From Siphonodentalium dalli (taxonomy: Eukaryota; Mollusca; Scaphopoda; Gadilida; Siphonodentaliidae): DNA of 64,000 nucleotides. The notes below the pieces were generated by a model, which had not been told where the DNA came from, ran no database searches, and saw only the letters and a list, made by a program, of their open reading frames with translations. Within the stretch, counting starts at the first letter, position 1. Each line of letters opens with the position of its first letter. A program made the translations under genes and the position numbers. Positions 20,700 through 32,289 of this stretch are shown piece by piece. The stretch covers positions 114,970,723-115,034,722 of the forward strand of contig CP136063.1 of assembly GCA_032622095.1 (NCBI GenBank). Direction: 5' to 3'.

Positions 20700-21640
20700 T
20701 ACAAAAATACTCAGAACATGGAATCACACTCGCATTTATGCAAATCAAACAAAGATCTAAAATCTGGCATACATGCAACAGGACTATACTATAGTACACA
20801 CCTTGGGGCACACCCGATCCTATGGGAGGCCAAATTCACATTTATTAATAATTTCACTTCAGCGCAATTCAATTGCGCTTCAGCGCAATCCAGCCTGATT
20901 CATATCAATTGCGCTGAAGCGCAATTCAATTGAGCTGAAGCGCAATATTGTTACAAGCTTACACCCCTGAACTAGGGGTTAGCCATATATATGGGAAAAT
21001 AATTGTGCTTCAGCGCATTTGAATTGCGCTTCAGCGCAATTAATTTTGTATTGGATTTATTTATTAACTCGGGGTTAGCCATATATGGGGAAAATAATTG
21101 CGCTGAAGTGCAATTAATTTTGTATTGGATTTATATATTCATTAATTTACTGGGGGTTTAGCCACATATGGAAAATTAATTGAAGCGCAATTAATTTTGA
21201 GTTGCGCTGAAGCGCAATTGAATTGCACTGAAGCACAATTATTAATAATAAATGTTAATTTGGCCTCCCATACGATTCTACTGCCACACTATCCGGGAAC
21301 TGGCCCTCTACTTATAACCTTCTGGCTTCTGCTTATCAGAAAAGATTGAATCCACTCTCCAATTTCCCTCTGTATACCATAATAATTTAGTTTATGTGAC
21401 AGTCATCTGTGTGGCATATGTCGAATGCCTTACTGAAATCAAGCACAGCGATGTCTACTTGTGTCTTGGTGTTGTATTGTGTAAGGATATCATGTGAGGT
21501 GGCAATAAGCTGTGTTTTTCAGGAGTGTTTAGATCTGAAACTGTGTTGTTTGTTGGACAGTATGTTGTGTAACTCAAGATGTTTATAAATTTTGCTTGCT
21601 GTTAATAACGAACCAAAGTTGGACGCTTTGGGTCATATAT
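20700..21640 (-). pseudogene. LINE reverse transcriptase fragment, split by a MITE
   Basis: On the minus strand, 21,600-21,420 reads QHSFRSKHS, a stop, then TQLIATSHDIL, then VDIAVLDFSKAFD (RT motif A, catalytic Asp). Next come WIQSFLISRSQKVIS and, after the MITE at 20,821-21,272, GSGVPQG (the RT motif before the catalytic DD box). The layout and wording are CR1/L2-clade-like. Stops and frame changes show a dead fragment. The 5' and 3' parts are absent. Confidence 0.75.
20815..21278. mobile_element. MITE with GCGCTGAAGCGCAATT palindromes
   Basis: The element is 20,821-21,272 (452 bp). Ends are TATGGGAGGCCAAATT plus CACATTTATTAATAAT on the left and the near-identical reverse on the right. Flanks CGATCC and CGATTC are a probable 6-bp target duplication. 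The interior has at least eight copies of TTGCGCTTCAGCGCAATT-type palindromic words. It interrupts the LINE RT frame, which confirms its limits. A relic of the internal word occurs at 35,357-35,395. Confidence 0.8.
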
Positions 21641-21839
21641 AGACTATACCTGATTTTGTGATGTCACCAATTATTATTTAATACGACGCTGTTGATTTGT
21701 ATTGATGCGACCACTTTTGTCGCACAGTTGATCTGTGGGCGTAAAGCATTAATGTCATAATCAGAATTTTTTTTTACTGTGTCTATCGATTACTGGTATT
21801 CCAAAATAAGGGGAATTACAATCGGAATTATGAACAATT

Positions 21840-22115
21840 GAAGTATTTATTTATAAACAGTTATTTTTATCAATAAAGTTGTTCATATTAGATCAATTTC
21901 CTATGTTGGTAAGCAGAAAACCACTTACGACGTCTACGCGGGCCAGAATCCAACAAGGCTGCAATTGTCATGTCGTATCCGGACAAATTGATTTCACCTC
22001 ACTAGACTAGACCTATATATAAGTTTACGCAGGCTTGCTTCAATACACGGGGTATTGATAATACAGTCTACCGGATCTGTGTACATGTGAACCCTCATTT
22101 CTAGTTGTGAATCTC
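21840..22115. repeat. Dispersed repeat, partial copy
   Basis: Matches 12,430-12,695 (ATTTATAAACAGTT; GGGCCAGAATCCAACAAGGC; CAGTCTACCGGATC; GAACCCTCATTTCTAGT). It lacks the right half seen at 12,683-12,905. Confidence 0.6.
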
Positions 22116-22569
22116 ATATACGTGGATATATAGTCTGGCTGTTGAAGGGTTGAACCCGGTTTTTTTTTTTAACAAGATCAATTTGGTGTCATTCGAGCAG
22201 GATAACCCCCTGGTGAACATATCTAAAATCCGCCTTGGGGAATTTTTTGTATTCAAGATGGCGTCCAACATGGCCGCTTGAATGTTGAAAATTTTGAGAA
22301 GTCTATTGTTTGACGCCCAAAATAAAACTATGAACCCGTCTTAACATAATTAATTTTGTAGTGTATACAATATATTTCCAGAGTAAACTATGTAGTTTCC
22401 GGATAAAAGACCTAAACATGGCGGCCAAAATATCAGCCAAAACCGGAAAATATGTGTTTTCTTTATTTTCCCACTAATTTTGTACATTATGATTGTATTG
22501 ACTTTGAATCTCCCACCCAAACGAACGATATATTTAGTGAGTGTTGAGATTGCTTTCTGGTGATACAGC
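22116..22569. repeat. Spacer with a foldback-module-like word
   Basis: CAAGATGGCGTCCAACATGGC at 22,254-22,274 resembles the module word of the foldback arms (CCAAGATGGCGTCCAATATGG). The surrounding sequence does not align convincingly, so this may be a distant relative. Nothing else is recognised. Confidence 0.35.
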
Positions 22570-25279
22570 CACATTAAATCCAGTTCCTGATCAACAGCCG
22601 TTTGCTCAAAATTCGTGCAAATCTCCCCGCAACAATCCCCACAGGCAATGACACACTTAAGTCCATTTTTACCGACAGGAACATTGATTTGTGCCACAAG
22701 GATTTCTTGACGACAATTTACAATTGCATAGAATGAATTTAAGAAGATTTTCTGTTGCTGGTTCTTGGTCAGTCATTATTGGGATAAGTATTGACCCCTG
22801 CATTTCCATCCCCAATATTTTGGTTTTAGATCTATTTTCCTGAGTTATGCCCAGATTAAAACCTGTAAGTGAACCCTAAGACTATGGAAATAGGCTGCCC
22901 TCTCTGTAGGTGGCAATTTTTGAGTTTCGATAGCAGACCTGTTGGAGGAAATCATGGTCATGAACTTCACATATCATAGATGGTCGAGGGACTCTCCATC
23001 CTTGCCCGAGTACATTTGAACGAAAATCTTTGAACCTGCCTCGGCTACCTGTTGGGCTGACGCAGCCCGATTGCTGATTTCTATCGAAACATGTTGCAGC
23101 TGAGCGGATGATTCTAATCGTTTCATCAAGCCTGCCTTTCTCTGTCCAAATATCGCTTATGTTGTGTCACACCAACCCCAAGCATGCAAGAAAATAATAT
23201 GTTTGGTGACCAAATCACCGCCTTTGTGCACGATATCAGCTTCATTCCACACCCACCGCTTTTGTGTGACTTTCGCATCTCAGACTTGAAATATATAATT
23301 GATAATGAGCCTTTCCCGTGATGTAGGAGTAAAATTAGAACATCTGTGTCAATAGCAACAACTACCTGTGATGTTAATGCTGATTCTATGGCTGAAACAA
23401 TCATTGTGTCTGCGTCAGATGTTCTGTTATGGACTGTGTGATGAGCGTCCCATAGCGTCTTGCTGAGTAGATGTATAAACTGCTGGTTATGCGAAGATCT
23501 GTCTCTTGTATTTGCAAATGATGCTTGACTTACCCAAAAAATGTCCGTGGTTATACAAGTGTTTTATAGAGGATGGTGTTCATACTATTCGAAGGAGCAG
23601 TAGGTTTTGGGCAGGACTGTCAAGTGACCTAGTTATTGAGCAAGTCATGATGCATTCCATCAAAAGTCGGGGAATAACTGATTCTTTTCTATTGAATCGG
23701 AAACATCGAAACTGGGATGTACCCATCAAACACTTTTTCATACAGCTCATTTATTGCTTTCACTTCGGCCTGACTAAGCCTCTCCCCTTCGAAACTGCCA
23801 GTACCAGTTGAAGCGATTCCTTCGATTGCCGATTCTTCAACATTTGATGTCGAAGTTACTACGATATTTAACGTTGGAGGAATAATTCGGTATCTGATGT
23901 CGTGTTTGACCCCGCGTCATCGGCTGTCGACTTGGAAATTTCATTTGAATCATCAGTGATAAAATCATCCAGCAGCTTATTAGTAAGGGCTCCGTCTGAG
24001 TGCTTGTGAGAATGCCTTCCCGGAAAGCATTGTGGCAACTAAGTTTGAGCCATAAGTGTTTTCAAGAGCCTCATCTAACCCATTCATCATGGTACAAATG
24101 CTACCCATGAAACTTATCATCAGATGGAAGCCGCCGAGTCTACAAACTATTCCAAGTGACTTGGCTTCAATTATCTCAACTGCTTTGAACTGGTCAAGCA
24201 TGGAGTCACAATTCCCAACTGTGTCACGTGATTCTGAATATACATCAAAGTGGAAAATAAACAAGACTCATCTGATGAGTTGAGGTTCTATTATCGGTAG
24301 AAAAAGAACTTCTGACTTGGCTGAAGGTTCTGAGCTGTTTGAAGAAAAGATGTGTTCCATGAATCCAGACCAGTTCGGTCTATGTTTCATTGCTCGATTT
24401 GGAAGCCAACTGCAATGCCCTAACAAACCAGTGTTCAAACCTGGAGGCAGTGTGTATGGGTTTTGTAACCCAAGCATGGGTCGGTACTTTATTGTTGATA
24501 ATCCCAGCTTTGGAGGTTTCAAATAGTGTATGATAGACACAGCCTTTTGTCTTCGATTAGTTCTTCAACCATAACACTTTTTTGACGAGTGATCACTGTT
24601 GATTTAGTTGTAGGCAGGGTGTCGTCCTTTGGAGATGAAACTGCGATTATCCCCATACCATGAAATGAACCTTTACCATCAATAGTAGTGACGTTGTGGT
24701 CGACGTTATCTGCTACCCACTGAGTAAAGGTACCTGGAAAATACTCCACTAGTGTACTTTCAAGACTTTCCACCTGGATCACTGATTGCTTGTACCTGTT
24801 TACTTCGCCGTAAGTAATTGAAAACCAGAATTTAGACAGAGTTCATCAACAAGCCACCTTGGCCCGAACACGTGATCAATTTCAAACTTCTATCGGGATG
24901 ACGGGGATCTGATATCCCACCCTTTCAACATATGAAACAGTCTTCTTTGAAATTAAATGGGTCTTGTTTAGACCTCAATTTCTTAGAGAACGGAACCGTA
25001 TCCATGCACTCAGGATTGACACTGAAGGTTCGTTTCCTATAGCGAAATCACGCCTACAGTCTTTATGGACCAAGACCTTACCAATGGGTGTGGTCATTTG
25101 TTGCCCATTTAAATATTCAGACAAGTGGTTATATCCTCGCTTATCAGAGAAGTCAATCAAGACTCGAATCCTTTTGCCATAACTTTTATCAATGGATTTT
25201 CCTTAGTGCCCACATTACATTGACACATGCTATGAAAGGACAAGTCGCACAAGTCCTCTTGAAAGTTGCTGGCCCCTAA
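22570..25279 (-). pseudogene. Decayed multicopy ORF (cysteine-rich C-terminus) with internal inversion
   Basis: Minus-strand segments in several frames line up as one protein: CQCNVGTKENPLIKVMAKGF and KVLVHKDCRRDFA near 25,200-25,050; FTQWVADNVDHNVTTIDG near 24,715; RPNWSGFMEH near 24,380; KAVEIIEAKSLGIVCRLGGF near 24,180; TLWDAHHTVHNRTSDADTM near 23,430; VVVAIDTDVLILLLHHGK near 23,345; LPPTERAAYFHSLRVHLQV near 22,900; KNGLKCVIACGDC near 22,660. I know this order from a large uncharacterised multicopy family in corals and other marine invertebrates. It has stops and shifts throughout. A ~240-bp block in the middle is on the opposite strand (separate entry). Function unknown; its copy number suggests a mobile or co-mobilised gene. 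Confidence 0.7.
23465..23705 (+). pseudogene. Inverted block of the multicopy ORF
   Basis: The plus strand reads TAGYAKICLLYLQMMLDLPK, then DGVHTIRRSSRFWAGLSSDL, then VIEQVMMHSIKSRG. In the family this segment belongs between the GGFHLMISFMGSI part (minus, 24,160) and the TLWDAHHTVHN part (minus, 23,430). It occupies that place but is reversed. Flanking family sequence on both sides stays on the minus strand (EVKAINELYEKVFDGYIPVS at about 23,780-23,720; LLSKTLWDAHHTV at about 23,460-23,420). Confidence 0.65.
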
Positions 25280-26336
25280 TAGAGGAGCGGCCAAATCCAA
25301 AAAGGGCCTTAGTTTTCGAGATACCCCTACCCTCGGTAGAACAAGTTGAAACCAACTTTTTCTGGAAGGTAAACAAATATAATTTATGAAAATGATTCTT
25401 GGCCTTACCGGAATTGGTGGCAGCTATGTATGGTAAGACTATTTGTGAAGGTACCCTACCGAAAAATTAGCCTGTTTTCAGCGGTTGACCAGCTATACAC
25501 CATTGGTTAAAAGTTAATCACATCACCAAAAACAGAACGTTCTATTTGTTATTATGGGGTACATGGTGATACTAGATTGGAACATTGTTATTTGATTCAG
25601 GTTTGTTTGAGATTTCACGACGTCATGGTGGAGAATGTAACGTTCTGCGTCAAAAAATCATGACAATTCAGATAAACTGTCGCCCGTCAACTCTGTACAA
25701 CACTAGCACGCTTGATTGAGCTTATCTTGTCATATCTTTTTGGAAAGACTGGAATATGTTCTACCGGGAGGTATTAAATTTATTTTCCTGATCCTACAAA
25801 TATTGCAATAATAGGCAAAAACTTAACCCTCCCCCAATGTCATACAATGCTAAGTATAGCCATCGCCGGGGATTAGATACCAGAATGATAGAATAGCGCG
25901 TAGTATTTCCTTTTATTTAGTGTAGAACACACATAACAAGTGTAAAATGCGAATTTCCAACCATATGCACTATTAGAATAGTATCTAAATCCAAGATGGC
26001 GTCCAATATGGCATTCAGTTTTTATTTTAAGACTAAGTGAAGCGACATACGAAAAATCCAGAAAAGGAACGTCCCCAGTGGTAAAATGTATATTATTTTA
26101 ATGACCATATAGAATAGCATTTCATATGAAACATTAGTTTTACCAATAATACATCTTATCAATTGGTAAAATAATAGTCCAAAATTTATTCCGCCAGTCA
26201 ATGTCATAAAATTCGAACTAAAGTTGTCGCCTGGGATTGGAACCACGAATGATCGCATAATGCGCAGTATTTTGTTTTATTTAATGTAGAATACACATGC
26301 AAATTGACCAGAGAAAATTGCCATCCATATTTGTTA

Positions 26337-27238
26337 TTGTAATACGACCCTGCCTAACTATGCTTAAAAGCCATGTCCTGATTGGCCAGTGGCCCGAGTT
26401 ACCATGGTTATCTCGTTCCAGTTTTGTGGTACAATTCTACTTTTTCCAATTGTACCACGAAAAAAAATCCAAAAAATCGGTTTATTCAGATCGCCGCACG
26501 CGACTTTTCCCGTCTTTTCTAACTCCGCGCAAACGGGGCATCAACGGAGTACACCCGCACCCGTAACCCTTTGATTGAATTTTGCTACATCTTGACAATC
26601 TTGCGAATTTTCTAGCGATTTGTCGCTTGAAACCAGTTTGGTTGCCAATGAATATGGTCCAAATGATGTTATGGTATATTGATATATGTTACGACCAAAG
26701 AAAGTTACTTAATAAGTATATTAAATGACAAAATAAATCCATGGGGCCGGGCTGTGCATTCGTCGATTCGAATCTCGATCATATTCGATATTTCGGAATC
26801 AAGTTGAAAATGAAAGCGTTTGTTCACCAGTACAGAAGGGGAATAAGATTAGTTTAGTAAACTAGATTATTTAGATCGCTTTGTGTAAGGAAAATGGTCC
26901 ATAGTCGATGATCATATTCATGTTGTCCCAACAACGTTCAAAACAGAAATGACCGCATCGTATTACCTGTACAATTTAAATGAAACGCACGGGCGCCGCT
27001 GAAAACACATCGTTTTTTAGCCAATCACAACGATTATTTCTAGAAGAGGTGCCTCGAAAAGTCAACGGGGGAGTTTCATAACAAGACAAGACATTACTAG
27101 AGTACTCCATGCAAAGAAATCGAGTACGCCCAATACGAATTACACCACGAAATGTTTTCTCACCTGAGACCGAAAAAGCGCAGTATTTCGTTGACTATTC
27201 AGTCGAATTGTGACCATAAACTTTCAGTCGTATTACAA
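26337..27238. mobile_element. Insertion with 12-bp TIRs in the left foldback arm
   Basis: TTGTAATACGAC at 26,337-26,348 is inverted at 27,227-27,238. The 902-bp segment and the adjoining palindrome are absent from the right arm, so their outline is set by comparison. It contains a short stem (GTGGTACAATT / AATTGTACCAC near 26,427-26,459) and, near 26,755, hAT-like TCGATTCGAATCTCG words. No target duplication was confirmed. Confidence 0.6.
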
Positions 27239-27239
27239 A

Positions 27240-27384
27240 AGAAATAAATACACGGTGTATCGGTGTGTATGGTCAAGTTGTACCACAAAAAACTGATTGT
27301 AGGACTCCGCTACGCGTCGTCCTACAATCAGTTTTTTGTGGTACAACTTGACCATACACACCTCTACACCGTGTACTTATTTCT
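27240..27384. repeat. ~68-bp-arm palindrome
   Basis: Arms run AGAAATAA(A/G)TACACGGTGT to CTGATTGTAGGAC and return in reverse with about four mismatches around a centre near CTACGCGTCG. The inner word TTGTACCACAAAAAACTGAT is identical in both arms. It starts one base after the 26,337-27,238 insertion. Confidence 0.85.
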
Positions 27385-29432
27385 TAATTAGAAGAGTATC
27401 ATAATCCAAGATGGCGTTCAATATGGCGGCCAATTTTAATTTTAAAACTTAGTGAAGGGCATACGACAAATACAGAAAAGGAACGTCCCCAGTGGTATAT
27501 TATATATCATTTTACTGACGACATAGAATATTTCATATCAAACATTAGATTCAGCATTAATCCATATTATCACTTGATGAAATAATTAGACAAAAAACTT
27601 AACCACCCCTACAGTCACAAACTTCCACACAAATGGGCTGCTGGGGATTGTAGTACAGGCCAAAAAGAAATGAGCATACATTTTTGATTTCATTTGTGCT
27701 GAATACGATAAAGAAACAAAAGTTTGAAGTCACGCCCACTATTGCGTCATAATGGCGGCCAACATGGCAGTTAAGTTTAATGTCAACACTTTGTGAACAA
27801 CTAATACGATATGCGGGCAAAGAACGTTTCATATGGTATTACTTATGCGATGTATTAGCTAGAAAGTGTGTTTCCATTATTAAATGGCAATCAACATATA
27901 TTTTATCTTCATAAATATGAGCAACAGTTGCTTTTATCAATCATAAAAACCTACATGGCTCTGATAGCCAACCATTCAATTAACGTTCAGTGACTAAAGG
28001 TCAAACATGACTCCAGTGACGACATGTTCATAGAAACATAGAGACAGATGGATATGAGAAATACATTTATAATTCCCACATTTTCATTGAATATGAGTCA
28101 TACAATGTGAACCTATGCATTTACAGCAATGGACACTTGAGCATGGCGTGTCCAGTTTTTCTTGTGAAACGCAAAGGACCCTACTGGGTGAACAAGAACA
28201 CAACACTATATGCCAGTGATTTTGAGTTGATTACATCACTCTGATTTACACTCATTTACTTGTATCCCCCTAAAACACTAGATCAACAACGAAGGTGTTA
28301 TGAATCCCGATCAGCAACACTGATATGTGGTCCATGTTAAGTGAAAATAACTTTCGAATATCTGTGCCAGTTTGGGGGTAGGTGGTTTATGTGTGGACTG
28401 AGCATATTGATTCCGCGGTAAGATCGGCGCTGTATTTCCGCCACCCATAAGAATATACAATGTATATCGTGATATGGCCTAGTCACCATAGACCAAACCA
28501 TAAACACAATTTGAATATCTATATATCAAGACTAATGACTAGTGTTTATTGTGAATTGCCTTATGCCTGTCACCATTTCAATTGTGTTTATATTTGCTAC
28601 TAGCCTACAGTTTTTCATTACTTACCATTTTATCCATTTCAACCTGACTCAAAAGAACCGTGGACAAAACAACTTTTTTAGTGACATTCTGGTTTGCTAG
28701 TGAGTTGCGTGATTATGATTATAATCTAACGGCAATCATAAATGGAACACTAACGTGCATGTTCAGTGAGATTATCGCACTATCACCTATGTATCAATAA
28801 AATGTATTAGCATGAGAGATATTACGACACATGAGTCCGGACCCACGTCCCTAAGAACTAATACATATATGATATCCACCAGAGATATAGAAGATTCAAT
28901 TTCATTAGTCTAGCCAGGGAACTCAATATCTTCTGGTTGTAACATATATGAATCCGATTGACATTCACAACAATTTAACTAACATATTAGTCGAGACTAA
29001 AATATCAATGAACGGAAAAACATGCACATCAAGTAACATATGGCGAGAACAACTTATATGCATAGGTATGCGGTGTTATTCTCTTATTTCACGCTGAGCC
29101 GAAACTAGGACGATTCTACAAACCAGCAACCTCTAAATCACTATACCGCATATTTATAACCTATTTTTACGCTGATTGCATTATATGGACTGTGGACATT
29201 GTGTTATGCCATTAAAGAGCATTTTGTGTGTGTGTGCGATGATGACTTCCGTGTTACGTTAATAGGTAGTTACTATGATGTGTGAACTTTGATTGCTCGT
29301 GGACTCATATCCCACTTTCCCAAAACCAGAGATCGATTAGATATCTTATTTGCTGTATTTCAAAATGTATGCCATTTTTATGTGTACCCATACCATGTAT
29401 GGTACACATAATGCTGACGTCCGGATCAACCA

Positions 29433-29492
29433 TCCGTCGTTCGTCCGTCCGTCTGTCCGTCTGTCTGTCTGTCCGTCCGTCCGTCTGTCCGT
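29433..29492. repeat. (CCGT/CTGT)n microsatellite
   Basis: About 60 bp of CCGT, CTGT and CGTT tetranucleotides. The same position in many marine-invertebrate dispersed repeats carries such a run; here it heads the degenerate unit array that follows. Confidence 0.85.
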
Positions 29493-29499
29493 AGACACT

Positions 29500-31130
29500 T
29501 GCTATCCGATTCGATTACTGGAGTATCTTTTATTGGATCATGTTCAAATTTCATGTGCATGTTTACAATGACACACCCCTCACCTGTATAGTTTTTGGTA
29601 TAGATCGATTGATCGGTTTAGAAATTATTAACACTTTGCATCCACACATGGCCATGTGCTATCCGATGCAATAACCCAAGTGTTTTTTGTCCGATTGTGT
29701 TCATATTTGAAATGTAGGTTTATGATGACACACCCCTCACCTGTATGGTTTTTGGTATCGATGAGTTGATCGATTTAGAAAATAATTAACCCTGCGCACA
29801 AATTCTATCTGATGCATCTAAGTCAAACAATTTGCTTATGATCTGACTCATATTTCTTACCTAGGTCTTTGTTAGCACGTTCTTTATCTGTATGGATTTT
29901 GGTATCGTTTTGTTAACCCTTTTCACACTTATGTTTACTTAGTACTCACGCAAGCTGCTATGACTCAAAACATTTTTCATCTGATCTACACCAAATTTGG
30001 TACATGTGGTCCTCACCCCAAAATACAGATCAAGTTCAAATTTGGGTTTGATCCGATATATTTTAACAGAGTTATGGCCCTTTATAATTCAAGTAATTTA
30101 CTACCTATTGTATATGCCCTGTGAGAATTTAAGACAAACAACTTTACACAGTAATCTGCATTATTGGAATCAGAAAATGACACTGGATACTCTTTGCTAA
30201 ACCACTGCTGCTCCCAGAGGCTGTCAAATTTAAGTGATTGATGATACTTTACTCCAGTTTGTGTGCAATAGTAATTTAACCCAACCTGTTGAAACATGTT
30301 CATGGCATTAATACAAATAGTCCATTGTCCATGTGAAGGATGTTCTGGAGCATGGCTGTTTAGAGAATTGTTGTTTACAGAGACACTGTTGTCTTATTTT
30401 GAGAAAAAAATGTATCCACACATTAGTTCCATCATATGATGTCATTGAAAATTATTAACACTCTCCACACATCATATGTTCATTCTCCTATTCTATGTCC
30501 AGGTTGATCGTGATCCACTTTTCACCTGCATGTATTTCAGGATTAAAATTAACCTATTCCATAGACACATCATATCTGATAGGCAGATTTTAAATTATCT
30601 CTTTCGCCTTGGGCCAGGTTCACTAAGAATTTCTATTAATTATAAGCCACCAATTGAATATTCATCATTTGAGGATATATCTTATTTTGAAATTCCCTCT
30701 ATTGCATTTGGGCTGCAGGATAATAATAATGGTTCTGGTATTCTTGAAGCTGACTTATTGGTCAAATATTTTTCACCCAATCACTTTTATAATCTCATTC
30801 AGGTTGATTGTGACACATTCTTCACATGTATAGATTTTGGTATTGATTGAATGGTTTTGAGAATATTAACCCAATATTTAATAATATTTCTGCTGTTACA
30901 GACATTGTATCTTTCCAATGATCAGCTTAGAATAAAATAGGTACATGTATACTGTACGCAATCCAATGTTATGACTCTAATATTTTCAATTTGACCCTTC
31001 TCATATCTCTCCTTTAGTTATCTGATAATTCTGTATTAAAATATTTTATATCCAACCATTATCAATCATATTTAATATCAAGGTCTATACATGCACCCCT
31101 CACTTATATAGATGTTCAGGTGTTTGTTGG
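29500..31130. repeat. Degenerate array of CACCTGTAT..TTTTGGTAT units
   Basis: Related words recur near 29,580, 29,735, 29,890, 30,520, 30,810 and 31,095 (CCTCACCTGTATAGTTTTTGG and variants, often followed by GATTGATCGGTTT and TTAAC). Spacing is irregular, about 155 bp at the start. The 124-codon frame at 30,476-30,850 is read-through of these units, not a gene. Confidence 0.55.
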
Positions 31131-32289
31131 TCTCTAATCTCAATCATCCCATAACTTTTACTATGCAGCTAACACAACAACATAATCTGTTATGACTCAG
31201 GTTCCATTGTAAGAAGTAAATAAATAGAGTTATTATGATGTTAATATTGTAACAATTATATCTTTAACAGCTATGGTGCATCTGTCTGACTGTGTTTGGG
31301 TATAATTATCTTTATCAATCTATCACACATACATGTATCTCTGTTGGAGTGACCGAAAAGGTTGAAATCGAATGTCATATCCATGTTCCTATTGTGTTTA
31401 AATGAGCAAGTTGCTCAATATGTCTGATTCCACTATGAAACTAATAAATAATAGTAAGCTGTGAATTGTTGAAATTCTTGCACTCATAAAAAGATCGCTA
31501 TCGCCAAGGTATGGGTTAAACATCTGCCGATCGTGATCGGCCTCTCGTTGTCTTTTGCGTTACTGCATATAACAACTGTTAGTGATTCTGTTATTTAATG
31601 TTTCATTTGGCCAAAACTGTTGCAAGGCTCTCTGAAAATGTTGGTGGAAATTCAAAAGGACATGTTAAAGAGGACTGCACATTCAAGACTATCACAATAT
31701 ATTAATAGTGATATGATAGTCATATGGTAGTATTGAACATTACAACATCACTTCGTATCGCATCGAGTGCATGATTATTTGTAACGGTTAATGACCATCC
31801 TCTATTATTACCAGTTGTCTACATTACTACATATTGTTAATGCTTACTTACTTAACATCTCAAAATGACATAAAATTGTCAAACAATAGTCAAAATGCGC
31901 ACACGATACACGATTCAGCAAATTAAACTATATAGTCATTCTCGGAATTTCGCTAAGTGTTTTTTATTTTGGTTGGTTTGTCTTTCTCCAAATATTTGAT
32001 ATAAAGTTCCTTATAATTGCTAAACAATACAACCTAAACATTCAACAGATGCAAATTTCCATCCAGTATTAACCCTTGCGTCATAGCTAAGGGTGTGACA
32101 TTTGGAACGTGATGTAGGGTACTACCAAACCAATGGCAACACGAAAGATACGGTCTACCCGCCCGTATGGAGCTGGTCGACAGTTTATTAAGTTTATTTG
32201 AGACAGTCATGTCAAAGGTTTATCTGAAAAAAATGTTGTCTTACCACCATCACTCAAACACAACATTTCGACGTCTAATATAAACACAC

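Larger units (their letters stand above)
25280..27950 (+). repeat. Left inverted arm of the foldback element
   Basis: Pairs with 33,815-32,290 reversed. Module starts lie near 25,830, 26,185 and 27,600 (TTAACC(A)CCCC..AGTCA). Collinearity is interrupted only by 26,337-27,384. The inner boundary is approximate, near TCAACACTTTGTGAACAACT at 27,783. Confidence 0.75.
27951..32289. other. Core of the foldback element
   Basis: No transposase or host gene is recognised. From about 29,433 to 31,100 it holds a dispersed-repeat region: a (CCGT/CTGT)n run, then diverged units each containing CCTCACCTGTATRGTTTTTGG and GATYGATTTAGAAA. Outside that the sequence is AT-rich and featureless. Confidence 0.5.

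Noticed and set aside
23126-24782. Separate small genes on the minus strand
   Set aside because: These frames are consecutive pieces of one decayed multicopy ORF, in family order.
29282-29571. Frames reading PSVRLSVCPSV
   Set aside because: Translation of a (CCGT/CTGT)n microsatellite.
30476-30850. 124-codon plus-strand frame
   Set aside because: Read-through of degenerate CACCTGTAT..TTTTGG repeat units, translated as repeating D-FFTC-D-G words.
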